Origin: Rhodospirillaceae bacterium
Lineage (GTDB): Bacteria > Pseudomonadota > Alphaproteobacteria > UBA6615
Direction of reading: 5' to 3'
Length of the DNA stretch: 37,618 nucleotides
Assembly: GCA_002724635.1 (NCBI GenBank)
Contig: PBPM01000048.1
Coordinates: 1-37,618 of the forward strand
In this document: piece by piece, positions 17,811-26,653 of the stretch
Layout: each line of letters starts with the position of its first letter
How positions within the stretch are numbered: the stretch's first letter is position 1
The notes under the pieces: generated by a model
Databases searched by the model: none
What the model was told of the DNA's origin: nothing
Seen by the model: only the letters and a program-made list of their open reading frames with translations
Made by a program: the position numbers and the translations under genes

Positions 17811-18680
17811 ATGACCTTTGCCGTCATGCCAGCCGCGTCGATCGAGGACATCGAGATATTTCACCATGGATCGCGGCCGCTCGTTGTACGGCTGATCCGG
17901 CCCGACGGTCCCGGTCCGTCCCCAGTGATCCTCGATCTGCATGGCGGCTGCTGGTGTAAGGGCGGCCCGTCGGAATGCGAAACGCGCGCCCGGGTCTTCG
18001 CGGCGAACGGGATGGCGTCGGCGGCGCTGGACTTTCGCCAGTCCGAGGATCGCTATCCGTCATCGTTGGAAGACATCAACTATGCGCTGCGCTGGCTTAG
18101 GGCGCATGCCGGCGAACTGCGGCTTGATGCCGGACGGGTCGGCATCTTGGGACAGTCAAGCGGTGGCCACTTGGCGATGCTTGCGGCCATGCGCCCAAAC
18201 GATCCGCGCTACGGCGCGCTACCGCTGGACGCAGACACCGATGCCGGCGTGCGATGTGTCGGCATGATGTGGCCTGTCATCAACCCGCTGTCGCGTTACC
18301 GCAGGGTTGTAGGCCTGCGCGCCGCCGGTTACCCGCCGGCCTGGGTCGCCGACCTGCCCGAGCGCCACGACACCTACTGGGAGAATGAGGAGAATATGGA
18401 GGAGGGAAACCCGATGCTCGCTCTCGAGCGCGCGGAACCGGTCGCCACACCGCCTGCGTTCTGGTTCCAGGGGACACCCGATCCCGTGCATGACTATCGC
18501 GACCCGGATGCGCCGTCCGGCCTCAACGAGCCGGAACGCTTCGCCGAGAATTATCGCCGTGCCGGCGGCTCCATCGAGATCGCGCATGTGGACCAGGCGG
18601 ACCGCTCCGACCCGGCGCTGCTGGGGCCGCTGGTCGCGTTTTTCCGCCAGCATCTAGCGTTACCGGCGCCGCGAGGGTAG
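17811..18680 (+). CDS. Alpha/beta hydrolase (HSL/kynurenine formamidase-like)
   Basis: An alpha/beta-hydrolase of about 289 residues. The oxyanion-hole motif HGGCWCKG begins near residue 44 and the nucleophile elbow GQSSGGH puts the catalytic Ser at about 116. This places it with the hormone-sensitive-lipase/BD-FAE esterases. The C-terminal Asp and His are less clear: candidates are Asp in GTPDPVHDY and His in IAHVDQADRSD, but the usual GxxHGF context is missing. The frame is open to an ATG at 17688, with another at 17751; the extra N-terminal residues are basic and not family-like, so 17811 is preferred with modest confidence. It follows the M3 peptidase on the same strand. The substrate is unknown. 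Confidence 0.8.
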   Translation: MTFAVMPAASIEDIEIFHHGSRPLVVRLIRPDGPGPSPVILDLHGGCWCKGGPSECETRARVFAANGMASAALDFRQSEDRYPSSLEDINYALRWLRAHAGELRLDAGRVGILGQSSGGHLAMLAAMRPNDPRYGALPLDADTDAGVRCVGMMWPVINPLSRYRRVVGLRAAGYPPAWVADLPERHDTYWENEENMEEGNPMLALERAEPVATPPAFWFQGTPDPVHDYRDPDAPSGLNEPERFAENYRRAGGSIEIAHVDQADRSDPALLGPLVAFFRQHLALPAPRG

Positions 18681-18687
18681 GGGTTTC

Positions 18688-18848
18688 ATGTCCGAACGGC
18701 TGATCGCCGTGACTGGTGCGACCGGGGTCACCGGGCGCCGTTACTGGCAGACTGCGGGCTCGTAATGTGCACCGGCGATTTGGGGAGAGACGCCACCAGC
18801 ACACAGATGACCGACGCGATCATCGCCGCCATGGGATCGGTGTCCTAG
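18688..18848 (+). pseudogene. Remnant of an SDR/NmrA-like NAD(P)-binding gene
   Basis: The ATG at 18688 opens 25 codons reading MSERLIAVTGATGVTGR, the Rossmann fingerprint of atypical short-chain dehydrogenases, and then meets TAA at 18763. The next frame gives RLRARNVHRRF over the following bases. A third frame (18774-18848) reads GDLGRDATSTQMTDAIIA, which resembles the family's usual GDLxDxxS segment. Three frames in order within 160 bases indicate a collapsed gene with deletions rather than a functional mini-protein. The N-terminal identification is firm; the later segments are tentative. It ends against the stop of the opposing BKACE gene. Confidence 0.55.
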
Positions 18849-19726
18849 CCGCGCAAGCCCAGAATCTTACACGCCTGGTCCACCGTGGCGACATCTTCGC
18901 CCTGTGCTTGGATGATGCCGACGGCGTGCTCGACAAGCTGGGCGTTGCCCGAGGCCAGTTCACCGCGTGCGATATAGAGATTGTCCTCGAGCCCGACCCG
19001 ACAGTGGCCGCCAAGCTGGGTGGCGGTTTCCACCATGGGCATCTCGTGGCGCGAGATTCCGAAGGACGCCCAGACGGCATTGTCAGGTGCGAGGTCGCGC
19101 ATCAGCGCCATGGCCTCGCGTGAGGCGGGTGCCCCCCAAGAAATGCCGAGGCAGAACTGAAATAGTGGGATCGGATCGGCGATTTCGCCGTCTGCACACA
19201 TCTGGGCCGCCAGGCGCACATGGCCGGTATCGAACACTTCGAGCTCTGGCTTCACGCCCGCGTTCTGGATCATGCGTGCCATTTGGCGCAGGATTGCTGG
19301 GGAATTGACCATGTTCCATTCCCCGAAATTCATCGAGGCGACGTCGAGCGAGCAGATGTCCGGCTTCAGGGCGACTACATGTTCGACGCGTTGCTCGGCG
19401 GTGAACATGGCGCTCGTCGCGCCCGCCATCATTGGGTCGGCGGGGTCGGGTACGAAACGGCCGCCGGGCCCAGTGGTGAGATTGATGATTACCGGCGAGC
19501 CCGAATCGCGGATTCGCGCCACGACCTCCGCATAATATTCCAGCTTGGTGCTTGCCTTGCCGGTTTCGGGGTTGCGCACGTGGATGTGCGCGATCGCGGC
19601 CCCGGCCTTGTTGGCTGCGATCGCCTCGTTGGCGATCTCCTCGGGGGTGACCGGAACGGCGGGATTCATGCCCGTCGAATCAGCGGATCCCGTAACGGCG
19701 CAGGCGAGTATGACGGGGCGGGGCAT
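18845..19726 (-). CDS. BKACE family beta-keto acid cleavage enzyme (DUF849)
   Basis: A 293-residue enzyme of the 3-keto-5-aminohexanoate cleavage (Kce/BKACE) family. These zinc TIM-barrels condense a beta-keto acid with acetyl-CoA to give acetoacetate and a new CoA ester. The opening PVILACAVTGS and the zinc pair His47 and His49 in AHIHVRNPETG are typical. LTTGPGGR (substrate carboxylate binding) and GLEDNLY with Glu about 247 are also present. GAGGAGGAAT precedes the ATG at 19726. The gene stands alone on its strand between two decayed genes, so its pathway partners may have been lost. The family acts on many substrates (carnitine-, lysine- or betaine-derived keto acids), and the actual one cannot be read from the sequence. 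Confidence 0.92.
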   Translation of the reverse strand: MPRPVILACAVTGSADSTGMNPAVPVTPEEIANEAIAANKAGAAIAHIHVRNPETGKASTKLEYYAEVVARIRDSGSPVIINLTTGPGGRFVPDPADPMMAGATSAMFTAEQRVEHVVALKPDICSLDVASMNFGEWNMVNSPAILRQMARMIQNAGVKPELEVFDTGHVRLAAQMCADGEIADPIPLFQFCLGISWGAPASREAMALMRDLAPDNAVWASFGISRHEMPMVETATQLGGHCRVGLEDNLYIARGELASGNAQLVEHAVGIIQAQGEDVATVDQACKILGLRG

Positions 19727-19877
19727 GGCGTGTATTCCTCCTCAGAGTGGACGCTGTGTTCAACGGGCAGCTTCTCCGTTTATGTAAGATTAGAGGACCG
19801 AACGGTTTTGCGCACCCCGTACGTCTGCGGTTATGATGATGCGCGGCAACAAGGCAAACGCCATTCAGAATGAAGCT

Positions 19878-20604
19878 ATGCTCACGGAGATCGTCTGCGT
19901 CTAAGGATGCTAGTATGAGTTGATCGACGCCTATGCGGCGCGGCCGCTGGGCAACGGCGCATATTCCGGCGTGCCTGCGTGTCACCGCATACTCGGATGG
20001 GATAATTGGCCCCGCGATGTCGTGCGAAAGACCGCCTGGTGCGGGTACAACGTCATTTCGTTTAACCCGGACATGCGCTTCGACGGCGCGCCGCCGCAGG
20101 AACGCTCCTCCGCCGTTCGCGCGTCGGGCGGTCAGGTCAACGCACAGGTGCTCGAGCACTGGGGGATTGCGATCGCGGGCTACGCGATCTCAAGACGGCC
20201 AACGGAACGGTCGGGCTGATCGGCATCTGCTCGGGCGGATGCGTCGCCTGCATGGCGTCGGCGAATATGCCCTCGCTCGACTGCGCGCTGGATTGCTGAA
20301 GCGGCCACGTGACGACGTCGCCCGACAATCCCAACGACAACCCGCCGGTGCCGCCCATCTAGACGATACTAGAGATCACGGTCTCGCTGCTAGGCCTGTT
20401 CGGCATCGACGATCCCAATCCCGAGGTCGCTCAGGTTAATGCGAGTGACGCGGCGTTCAAGAACTACGGCAAGGACTGTGCCCTCCACCGCGATGCCGGG
20501 GCCGATTAAGCCTTCTTCAACGGGCACAACGAGGGCTAACGGCCCGAGCAGGCGCTCGACACGTGGCAGAAGGTTTTCCTCTTTTTTTGAGGAGCATTTG
20601 GGGT
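19878..20604 (+). pseudogene. Dienelactone hydrolase family pseudogene
   Basis: Joined by eye, the reading frames rebuild an almost full-length dienelactone hydrolase of about 240 codons. Frame one (from ATG 19878, with two stops near 19902 and 19911) gives IDAYAARPLGNG, ILGWDNWPRDVVRK and GYNVISFNPDMRF. A frameshift near 20180 leads to the second frame with VGLIGICSGG, the Cys nucleophile motif. This is followed by LDCALDCW, HVTTSPDNPNDN, LGLFGIDDPNPE and RPEQALDTWQKVF. In-frame stops are TGA 20297, TAG 20360, TAA 20507, TAA 20537 and TGA 20588. The last follows a run of seven T that would give FFEEHL with six. Three kinds of stop codon plus frameshifts rule out recoding. The enzyme class hydrolyses dienelactones in chlorocatechol-type degradation. 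Confidence 0.88.
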
Positions 20605-20626
20605 TGGCGCTGGACAGCAGGGGAAA

Positions 20627-20716
20627 TGGCGGAGGGAGAGAGATTCGAACTCTCGGAACGCTTGCACGCTCAACGGTTTTCGAGACCGCCCCGTTCAACC
20701 ACTCCGGCACCCCTCC
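20627..20716 (-). tRNA. tRNA-Ser (anticodon CGA)
   Basis: The complement of 20627-20716 folds as a 90-base class II tRNA. The acceptor strand GGAGGGG (20716-20710) pairs with TCCCTCC, leaving G as discriminator and a genomically encoded CCA at the 3' end. The anticodon arm CGGT-CTCGAAA-ACCG places CGA at 20682-20680, reading UCG codons. A long variable arm, typical of Ser, follows. The T arm GAGAG-TTCGAAT-CTCTC is perfect. Its 3' end faces the region of decayed genes. Confidence 0.97.
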
Positions 20717-20856
20717 GCAGGCTGTCTGATATCATAGGCGATATCCGGGACAGGCCCGCAATCGCTGCGGGTGGAGGGTTTCTACCGCACCCGCCAGCCA
20801 CCCTGCAACCCGACGTGATGTATGGTTTTTTGCCGATTTTCGGGCCTGCACAATAG

Positions 20857-20884
20857 TTGACACGCGTGGCTGGCGGCGTATAGT
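20857..20884 (+). promoter_or_regulatory. Near-consensus sigma-70 promoter of the rplU operon
   Basis: TTGACA (20857-20862) and TATAGT (20879-20884) are separated by 16 bases. This is the best promoter in the window, fitting a highly expressed ribosomal protein operon. Transcription should begin near 20891, giving a leader of about 115 bases before the L21 start codon. Confidence 0.8.
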
Positions 20885-20946
20885 CCGCCCGCACTCGACG
20901 GACCGCCAAAAATCTGAGCGGTTCGCCTTGTTTTTGCTGGAACATT

Positions 20947-20987
20947 CGGCATTCGGGCGACCGCGCTGGCGCGTGGCACGAATGCCG
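20947..20987 (+). promoter_or_regulatory. Structured 5' leader hairpin of rplU
   Basis: CGGCATTCG (20947-20955) is perfectly complementary to CGAATGCCG (20979-20987). The 23-base interior contains its own CGCG-CTGG-CGCG hairpin. The structure lies in the leader between the promoter and the L21 ribosome site and has no T-run, so it is not a terminator. It is a candidate ribosomal-protein autoregulatory element, inferred from its position. Confidence 0.5.
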
Positions 20988-21007
20988 CGACATAACGGAT
21001 GCGGAAT

Positions 21008-21640
21008 ATGTACGCAGTCATTCAAACCGGCGGGAAGCAGTATCGCGTTGCCAATGGTGACGTGATCAAAGTCGAGAAGCTCGAGGGCGAGGCGGGCAGC
21101 ACCCTGTCGATCATGCCGGTGCTGATGCTCAACGATGGCAATAATACGCAGGTCGGCACACCGATTGTCGAGGGCGCCGCCGTCACCGCAGAGGTGGTTG
21201 AGCAGACACGGGGTAAGAAGGTCGTCGTCTTCAAGAAGAAGCGCCGCCAAGGCTATCAGCGTACCCACGGTCATCGCCAAGAGCAGACGGTGCTGCGCGT
21301 GGTCGACGTGACTGGCAAGGCGAAGGCGCCTGCGAAGAAGGCCGCTAAGACTGCGCCGAAGGCGGGCGCGGCGCCGGCCGAGGCCGCTGCCGAGGCGAAG
21401 CCGTCCGCTAAGAAGGCCGCGAGCACGACCAGGAAACCTGTGGCCAAGAAGCCGTCCGCTAAGAAGGCCGCGAGCACGACCAGGAAACCTGCGGCCAAGA
21501 AGCCGTCCGCTAAGAAAGCCGCGAGCACGACCAGGAAACCTGTGGCCAAGAAGCCGGCCGCTAAGAAGGCCGCGAGCACGACCAAAAAACCTGTGGCCAA
21601 GAAGCCGGCCGCTAAGAACGCCGCGTCGGACAAGGAGTAA
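21008..21640 (+). CDS. rplU: 50S ribosomal protein L21 with long basic C-terminal tail
   Basis: The first hundred or so residues are canonical bL21 ([14 protein letters not shown], later [17 protein letters not shown], ending TVLRVVDV), a 23S rRNA-binding protein of the large subunit. Most L21 proteins end near there. This one runs to 210 residues with a Lys/Ala/Pro/Thr-rich tail built of 17-residue repeats, resembling histone H1-like C-termini. The start at 21008 matches the family; the in-frame ATG at 20999 would add three residues. It is the promoter-proximal gene of rplU-rpmA, and the rpmA ATG follows six bases after its stop. Confidence 0.97.
   Translation: MYAVIQTGGKQYRVANGDVIKVEKLEGEAGSTLSIMPVLMLNDGNNTQVGTPIVEGAAVTAEVVEQTRGKKVVVFKKKRRQGYQRTHGHRQEQTVLRVVDVTGKAKAPAKKAAKTAPKAGAAPAEAAAEAKPSAKKAASTTRKPVAKKPSAKKAASTTRKPAAKKPSAKKAASTTRKPVAKKPAAKKAASTTKKPVAKKPAAKNAASDKE
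21401..21637 (+). repeat. 51-bp tandem repeat in the rplU tail
   Basis: Four complete in-frame 51-base copies start at 21401, 21452, 21503 and 21554, followed by a partial fifth at 21605. Each encodes [17 protein letters not shown] or a close variant (S/A, V/A and R/K changes). The nucleotide sequence is nearly identical between copies 1 to 3, which points to recent slippage or unequal recombination. Copy number could vary between strains. Confidence 0.93.
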
Positions 21641-21646
21641 TCAGAG

Positions 21647-23038
<1,392 letters not shown>

Positions 23039-23039
<1 letters not shown>

Positions 23040-24169
23040 TGAGCGCGGAACACAAGCTTTCCGGCAGCAATCGGGTCGTGGTGAAAATCGGTTCGGCATT
23101 GCTTGCCCATGATGACGGTCGCCTGCGTGCCGAATGGCTGGATGCGCTGGCCCGGGATATCGCCGAGCTGCGCGATGACGGTGCGGAGATCATGATCGTA
23201 TCTTCGGGTGCGATCGCTGTCGGACGCCGCCTGCTCGGCTTGGCGCGCGGCCCGCGGAACCGGGCGCTTCGCCTCGAGGAAAGCCAAGCCGCCGCCGCCG
23301 CCGGACAGGTGCGTCTCGCGCATGCCTGGCAGGAGACGCTGGGGCGCTTTGATGTGCCGGTGGCGCAGATCCTCCTGACCATCGAGGACACAGAAGACCG
23401 TCGTCGTCATTTGAATGCACGCAATACCATCGCGACCCTGCTGCGGCTTGGGGTCGTCCCGGTGATCAACGAGAATGATACGGTCGCGACCGACGAGATT
23501 CGATTCGGCGACAACGACCGACTCGCCGCTCGGGTCGCCCAGATGATGGGAGCGGATACCTGCGTCATCCTTTCGGATATCGACGGGCTCTATACGGCAG
23601 ATCCGACCAAGGCCCCCGAAGCGGAACATGTGGCCGAGGTCTATGCGATCACCCCCGAGATCGCTGCAATGGCTGGGGAGACTGCCGGGGACGATGGTTC
23701 CGGCGGCATGATTACGAAGATCGAGGCGGCCCGCGTCGCGATGCAGTCCGGCTGCCGGCTGGTGATCGCCGATGGACGCGTAACGTATCCCCTGGCCGCG
23801 CTCGAGGACGGCGCGCGGGCTACCTGGTTTGTGTCCAACGCCGAACCCCATACAGCCCGCAAACGCTGGATTGCAGGGACGCTCAAGCCCGAGGGTACGA
23901 TCACCATCGACGCTGGAGCTGCCCGCGCGCTCGCGAACGGAACGAGTCTCTTGCCGGCTGGTGTCACCGCGGTCGAGGGACGTTTCGAGCGAGGCGATCC
24001 AGTCGTCGTGTGCGATGCCGACGGCCGGGAGCTGGCGCGCGGCCTAGTGGCGTATGACAGCGCGGACGCGCAACGGATTCTTGGGCGCCAGTCCAGCGAG
24101 ATCGAGACCATTCTGGGCTATCGCGGCCGCGAGGAGATGATCCACCGCGACGACCTCGTCGAAAGCTGA
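23039..24169 (+). CDS. proB: Glutamate 5-kinase
   Basis: The 376-residue ProB phosphorylates glutamate, the first step of proline synthesis. The amino acid kinase domain shows [10 protein letters not shown] near the N-terminus, the [20 protein letters not shown] active-site block and [13 protein letters not shown]-terminal PUA domain covers roughly the last 90 residues and includes [16 protein letters not shown]. The start at 23039 uses the last base of the obgE stop (TGATG), with GGAG upstream, so translation is coupled to obgE. proA follows after 110 bases that contain two tiny coupled reading frames. Confidence 0.97.
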
Positions 24170-24179
24170 GGCGTGTGCG

Positions 24180-24283
24180 ATGGCCGCCATGCGCGCCGGC
24201 GATACGCGGCAAAAGGAGCAAACGGGATGAATTTTGGCGGCAAATTGACTATCGTCGCCGCTCGGGCCGGAGAAGAGAAATGA
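24180..24283 (+). other. Two tiny overlapping ORFs linking proB to proA
   Basis: A 16-codon frame (24180-24230, [16 protein letters not shown]) has GAGG eight bases upstream. Its TGA overlaps the ATG of an 18-codon frame (24227-24283, [18 protein letters not shown]), which has AAAAGGAG eight bases upstream. That frame's TGA in turn overlaps the proA ATG at 24280. Each junction is ATGA. The layout looks like a relay of coupled translation. Neither peptide contains proline codons, so classical proline attenuation is not supported. Expression is unproven. Confidence 0.3.
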
Positions 24284-25569
24284 CGGCAGCACATAATATT
24301 GCAGCTGATGCCAGCGATATTCAAATCCTGATGCGCGAGTTGGGCGCGGCGGCCAAGGCGGCAGCGCACGAACTCGCCACCGCCAAGCCGGATACCAAGA
24401 ACGCGGCATTGCTCGGTGCAGCCGCGGCGATTGGCAAGCGTGTGAACGAAATCCTAGCGGCCAACGCCGGTGATGTTTCGCGCGCCGAACGGAACGGGGT
24501 CAAGGGATCGTTCTTAGATCGCCTGATCCTCGACAAGGACAGAGTTGAGGCGATGGCGCGCGGCTTGGAAGAGGTGGCTGCGCTGGCCGATCCGGTTGGC
24601 GCCGTGCTGGCAGAGTGGGAACGCCCCAACGGGCTGAAGATCGCCAGGGTTCGGGTCCCGCTGGGCGTGATTGGTGTGATCTACGAGTCCCGCCCCAACG
24701 TGACCGCCGACGCTGGCGGACTCTGCCTCAAGGCGGGCAACGCTGCGATTCTGCGCGGTGGTTCCGAGAGCTTCGAGTCCTCTCGGGTGATACTGTCTTG
24801 TTTGCAGGAGGGCCTCCGTACAGCTGGACTACCGGAGACCGCGATCCAAGCGCCGCCGTCGACGGACCGCGCAGCGGTCGGGGAAATGCTGGCTATGGCG
24901 GACTTCATCGACGTGATAGTGCCGCGCGGTGGCAAGTCCCTGATCGAACGGGTGCAGACCGAGAGCCGCGTTCCGGTCTTCGCGCATCTCGAGGGGCTGT
25001 GTCATACATATGTGCATGGCGCGGCCGATCCACAGATGGCCCGGGATATTGTCCTGAACGCCAAGATGCGCCGCACCGGGATTTGCGGTGCGACCGAGAC
25101 GATCCTCATCGATCGCTTGATTGCGTCGAACTTGCTGCGCTCGATCGTGGACGATCTAGTAGGTGCGGGCTGCGAGGTGCGCGGCGATACCGCAGCGCAG
25201 GCAATCGACGACCGCATCGTCCCCGCCGATGACGCGGACTGGAACACTGAGTATCTCGACGCGATCGTCTCGGTCAGGGTGGTGGAGGATGTCGATGGTG
25301 CGATTGAACATGTGAACAGCCACGGGTCGAACCATACGGACGCCATCATCACGTCGGACGATACAGCGGCCGAGCGTTTCCTAGCCCAGATCGACAGCGG
25401 CATCGTGCTGCACAATGCCTCGACCCAATTTGCCGACGGCGGCGAATTTGGGATGGGGGCAGAGATCGGTATTTCGACTGGCAAGATGCACGCGCGTGGC
25501 CCCGTGGGTGCCGAGCAGCTGACTAGCTACAAATATGTGGTGCGTGGCGCCGGGCAGACCCGGCCCTGA
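24280..25569 (+). CDS. proA: Glutamate-5-semialdehyde dehydrogenase
   Basis: A 429-residue gamma-glutamyl phosphate reductase of the aldehyde dehydrogenase superfamily, the second step of proline synthesis. The catalytic Cys is residue 269 in [29 protein letters not shown] and NHTDAI are typical family segments. The ATG at 24280 follows GGAGAAGAG closely; the frame is open further upstream but without family similarity. It works with the ProB encoded just before it, and channelling of the labile glutamyl phosphate between the two is known for this pair. Confidence 0.97.
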   Translation: MTAAHNIAADASDIQILMRELGAAAKAAAHELATAKPDTKNAALLGAAAAIGKRVNEILAANAGDVSRAERNGVKGSFLDRLILDKDRVEAMARGLEEVAALADPVGAVLAEWERPNGLKIARVRVPLGVIGVIYESRPNVTADAGGLCLKAGNAAILRGGSESFESSRVILSCLQEGLRTAGLPETAIQAPPSTDRAAVGEMLAMADFIDVIVPRGGKSLIERVQTESRVPVFAHLEGLCHTYVHGAADPQMARDIVLNAKMRRTGICGATETILIDRLIASNLLRSIVDDLVGAGCEVRGDTAAQAIDDRIVPADDADWNTEYLDAIVSVRVVEDVDGAIEHVNSHGSNHTDAIITSDDTAAERFLAQIDSGIVLHNASTQFADGGEFGMGAEIGISTGKMHARGPVGAEQLTSYKYVVRGAGQTRP

Positions 25570-25574
25570 TCGCC

Positions 25575-26192
25575 ATGGCGCGCGCCGGGAGCATGCGCAA
25601 TGCGGGCCGGCGCATCGGCCTTTTGGGCGGATCGTTTAACCCAGCCCATGAAGGACATCTATACATTAGCCACCAGGCGTTGGCGCGGCTTGGTCTCGAC
25701 GAGGTTTGGTGGCTGGTCTCGCCGCAGAACCCGCTTAAGCCGGAGGCGGACATGGCCGCCTTTGATTCGCGGCTCGAGATCGCAAATTCGGTGGCGTGGG
25801 ACCGCCGCATCCGCGTTTCCGCGATCGAGGCCGAGCTGGGTACCCGCTACACCGCCGACACGATTGCAGCCCTGCAAAACCGCTATCCGGCGGCGGGTTT
25901 TGTCTGGATGATGGGGGCAGACAATCTGATCCAGATTCCGCGCTGGCGGGCATGGACACAAATATTTAATACAATCCCCATTGCCGTCTTCGCGCGCGAT
26001 TCATATGATTCGAAAGCGTTGTCGGAACGCGCGGCCATTCGTTTTCGTTATGCGCGACTTCCGGAACGTGCGGCACGGTTACTGCCCGACGCGACATCGC
26101 CCGCCTGGGTTTTCCTGCGAATCAAGTCGCACCCGGCCACGGCGACCGCGCTGCGCCAGAGCAGCAGTTGGCCTACCGATAGGATGAATTGA
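25575..26192 (+). CDS. nadD: Nicotinate-nucleotide adenylyltransferase
   Basis: A 205-residue NadD, which joins nicotinate mononucleotide to AMP in NAD synthesis. The nucleotidyltransferase motif GGSFNPAHEGH is near the N-terminus. VWWLVSPQNPLK, VWMMGADNL and the C-terminal SHPATATALR (the family's S-x-T-x-x-R phosphate-binding element) follow. The start at 25575 is six bases after the proA stop with no good ribosome site; ATG 25593 is an alternative. The final residues (QSSSWPTDRMN) are shorter than in many homologues. It belongs to the plus-strand housekeeping run and precedes rsfS. Confidence 0.95.
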   Translation: MARAGSMRNAGRRIGLLGGSFNPAHEGHLYISHQALARLGLDEVWWLVSPQNPLKPEADMAAFDSRLEIANSVAWDRRIRVSAIEAELGTRYTADTIAALQNRYPAAGFVWMMGADNLIQIPRWRAWTQIFNTIPIAVFARDSYDSKALSERAAIRFRYARLPERAARLLPDATSPAWVFLRIKSHPATATALRQSSSWPTDRMN

Positions 26193-26296
26193 ACGCGCCA
26201 TTTGTCCGGTGCCGTTTGGAGGCGTAGTTTGAGAACGAGGATATCGTCATAGCACGCAAGAAAAAGGCCTCTCCGCGGCCGACTGCGGAGGCACTC

Positions 26297-26638
26297 TTGG
26301 CTCTCGTCGAGACGTCCCTTGATGACGACAAGGCCGACGACATTAAGGTCATCCCCCTGACCGACAAATCTGACATAGCAGACTTTATGGTCGTGGCCAG
26401 TGGCACGTCGGGGCGGCGTCTGGATTCCATTACCGAGCATCTGCTAGCGCGTTTGAAAACTGCGGGCGTCAAGGATGCCCATGCGGAGGGGCGCCGCTCG
26501 GGCGAATGGGTGCTGGTCGATGCCGGGGATGTCATCGTTCACCTGTTTCGACCCGAGCTTCGGGAGCATTACGCGATTGAGAAACTCTGGGAAGCCGAGT
26601 TTGCCAACCGGGCCTCGCAGGAGGCAATGCCCGCCTGA
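26297..26638 (+). CDS. rsfS: Ribosome silencing factor RsfS
   Basis: RsfS (Iojap/YbeB) binds L14 and blocks 30S-50S joining when nutrients are short. The conserved core is visible as IKVIPLTDKSDIADFMVVASGTSGRR, here seen in parts, and ends with the typical HYAIEKLWE segment. The only standard start, TTG 26297, falls inside the first helix, because upstream codons read PRPTAEALLALVE in frame with a family-like amphipathic pattern. The frame is open back to 26228 and contains no ATG, GTG or TTG upstream. ATA at 26249, eight bases after GAGG, would give 129 residues beginning ARKKKAS. The true start is unresolved. Confidence 0.93.
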   Translation: MALVETSLDDDKADDIKVIPLTDKSDIADFMVVASGTSGRRLDSITEHLLARLKTAGVKDAHAEGRRSGEWVLVDAGDVIVHLFRPELREHYAIEKLWEAEFANRASQEAMPA

Positions 26639-26653
26639 TCGGGGAGCCGGATC

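Noticed and set aside
19933-20439. 168-codon plus-strand frame over the dienelactone hydrolase region
   Set aside because: It is out of register with both frames that carry the DLH motifs and has an Arg-rich, shadow-like composition.
20627-20716. tRNA-Ser as the attachment site of an integrated element
   Set aside because: No integrase gene and no second copy of the tRNA 3' end could be found by eye to the left; kept only as a speculation in the gene-decay finding.
21401-21637. CRISPR-like array
   Set aside because: The repeats are contiguous, in frame with L21 and have no spacers.
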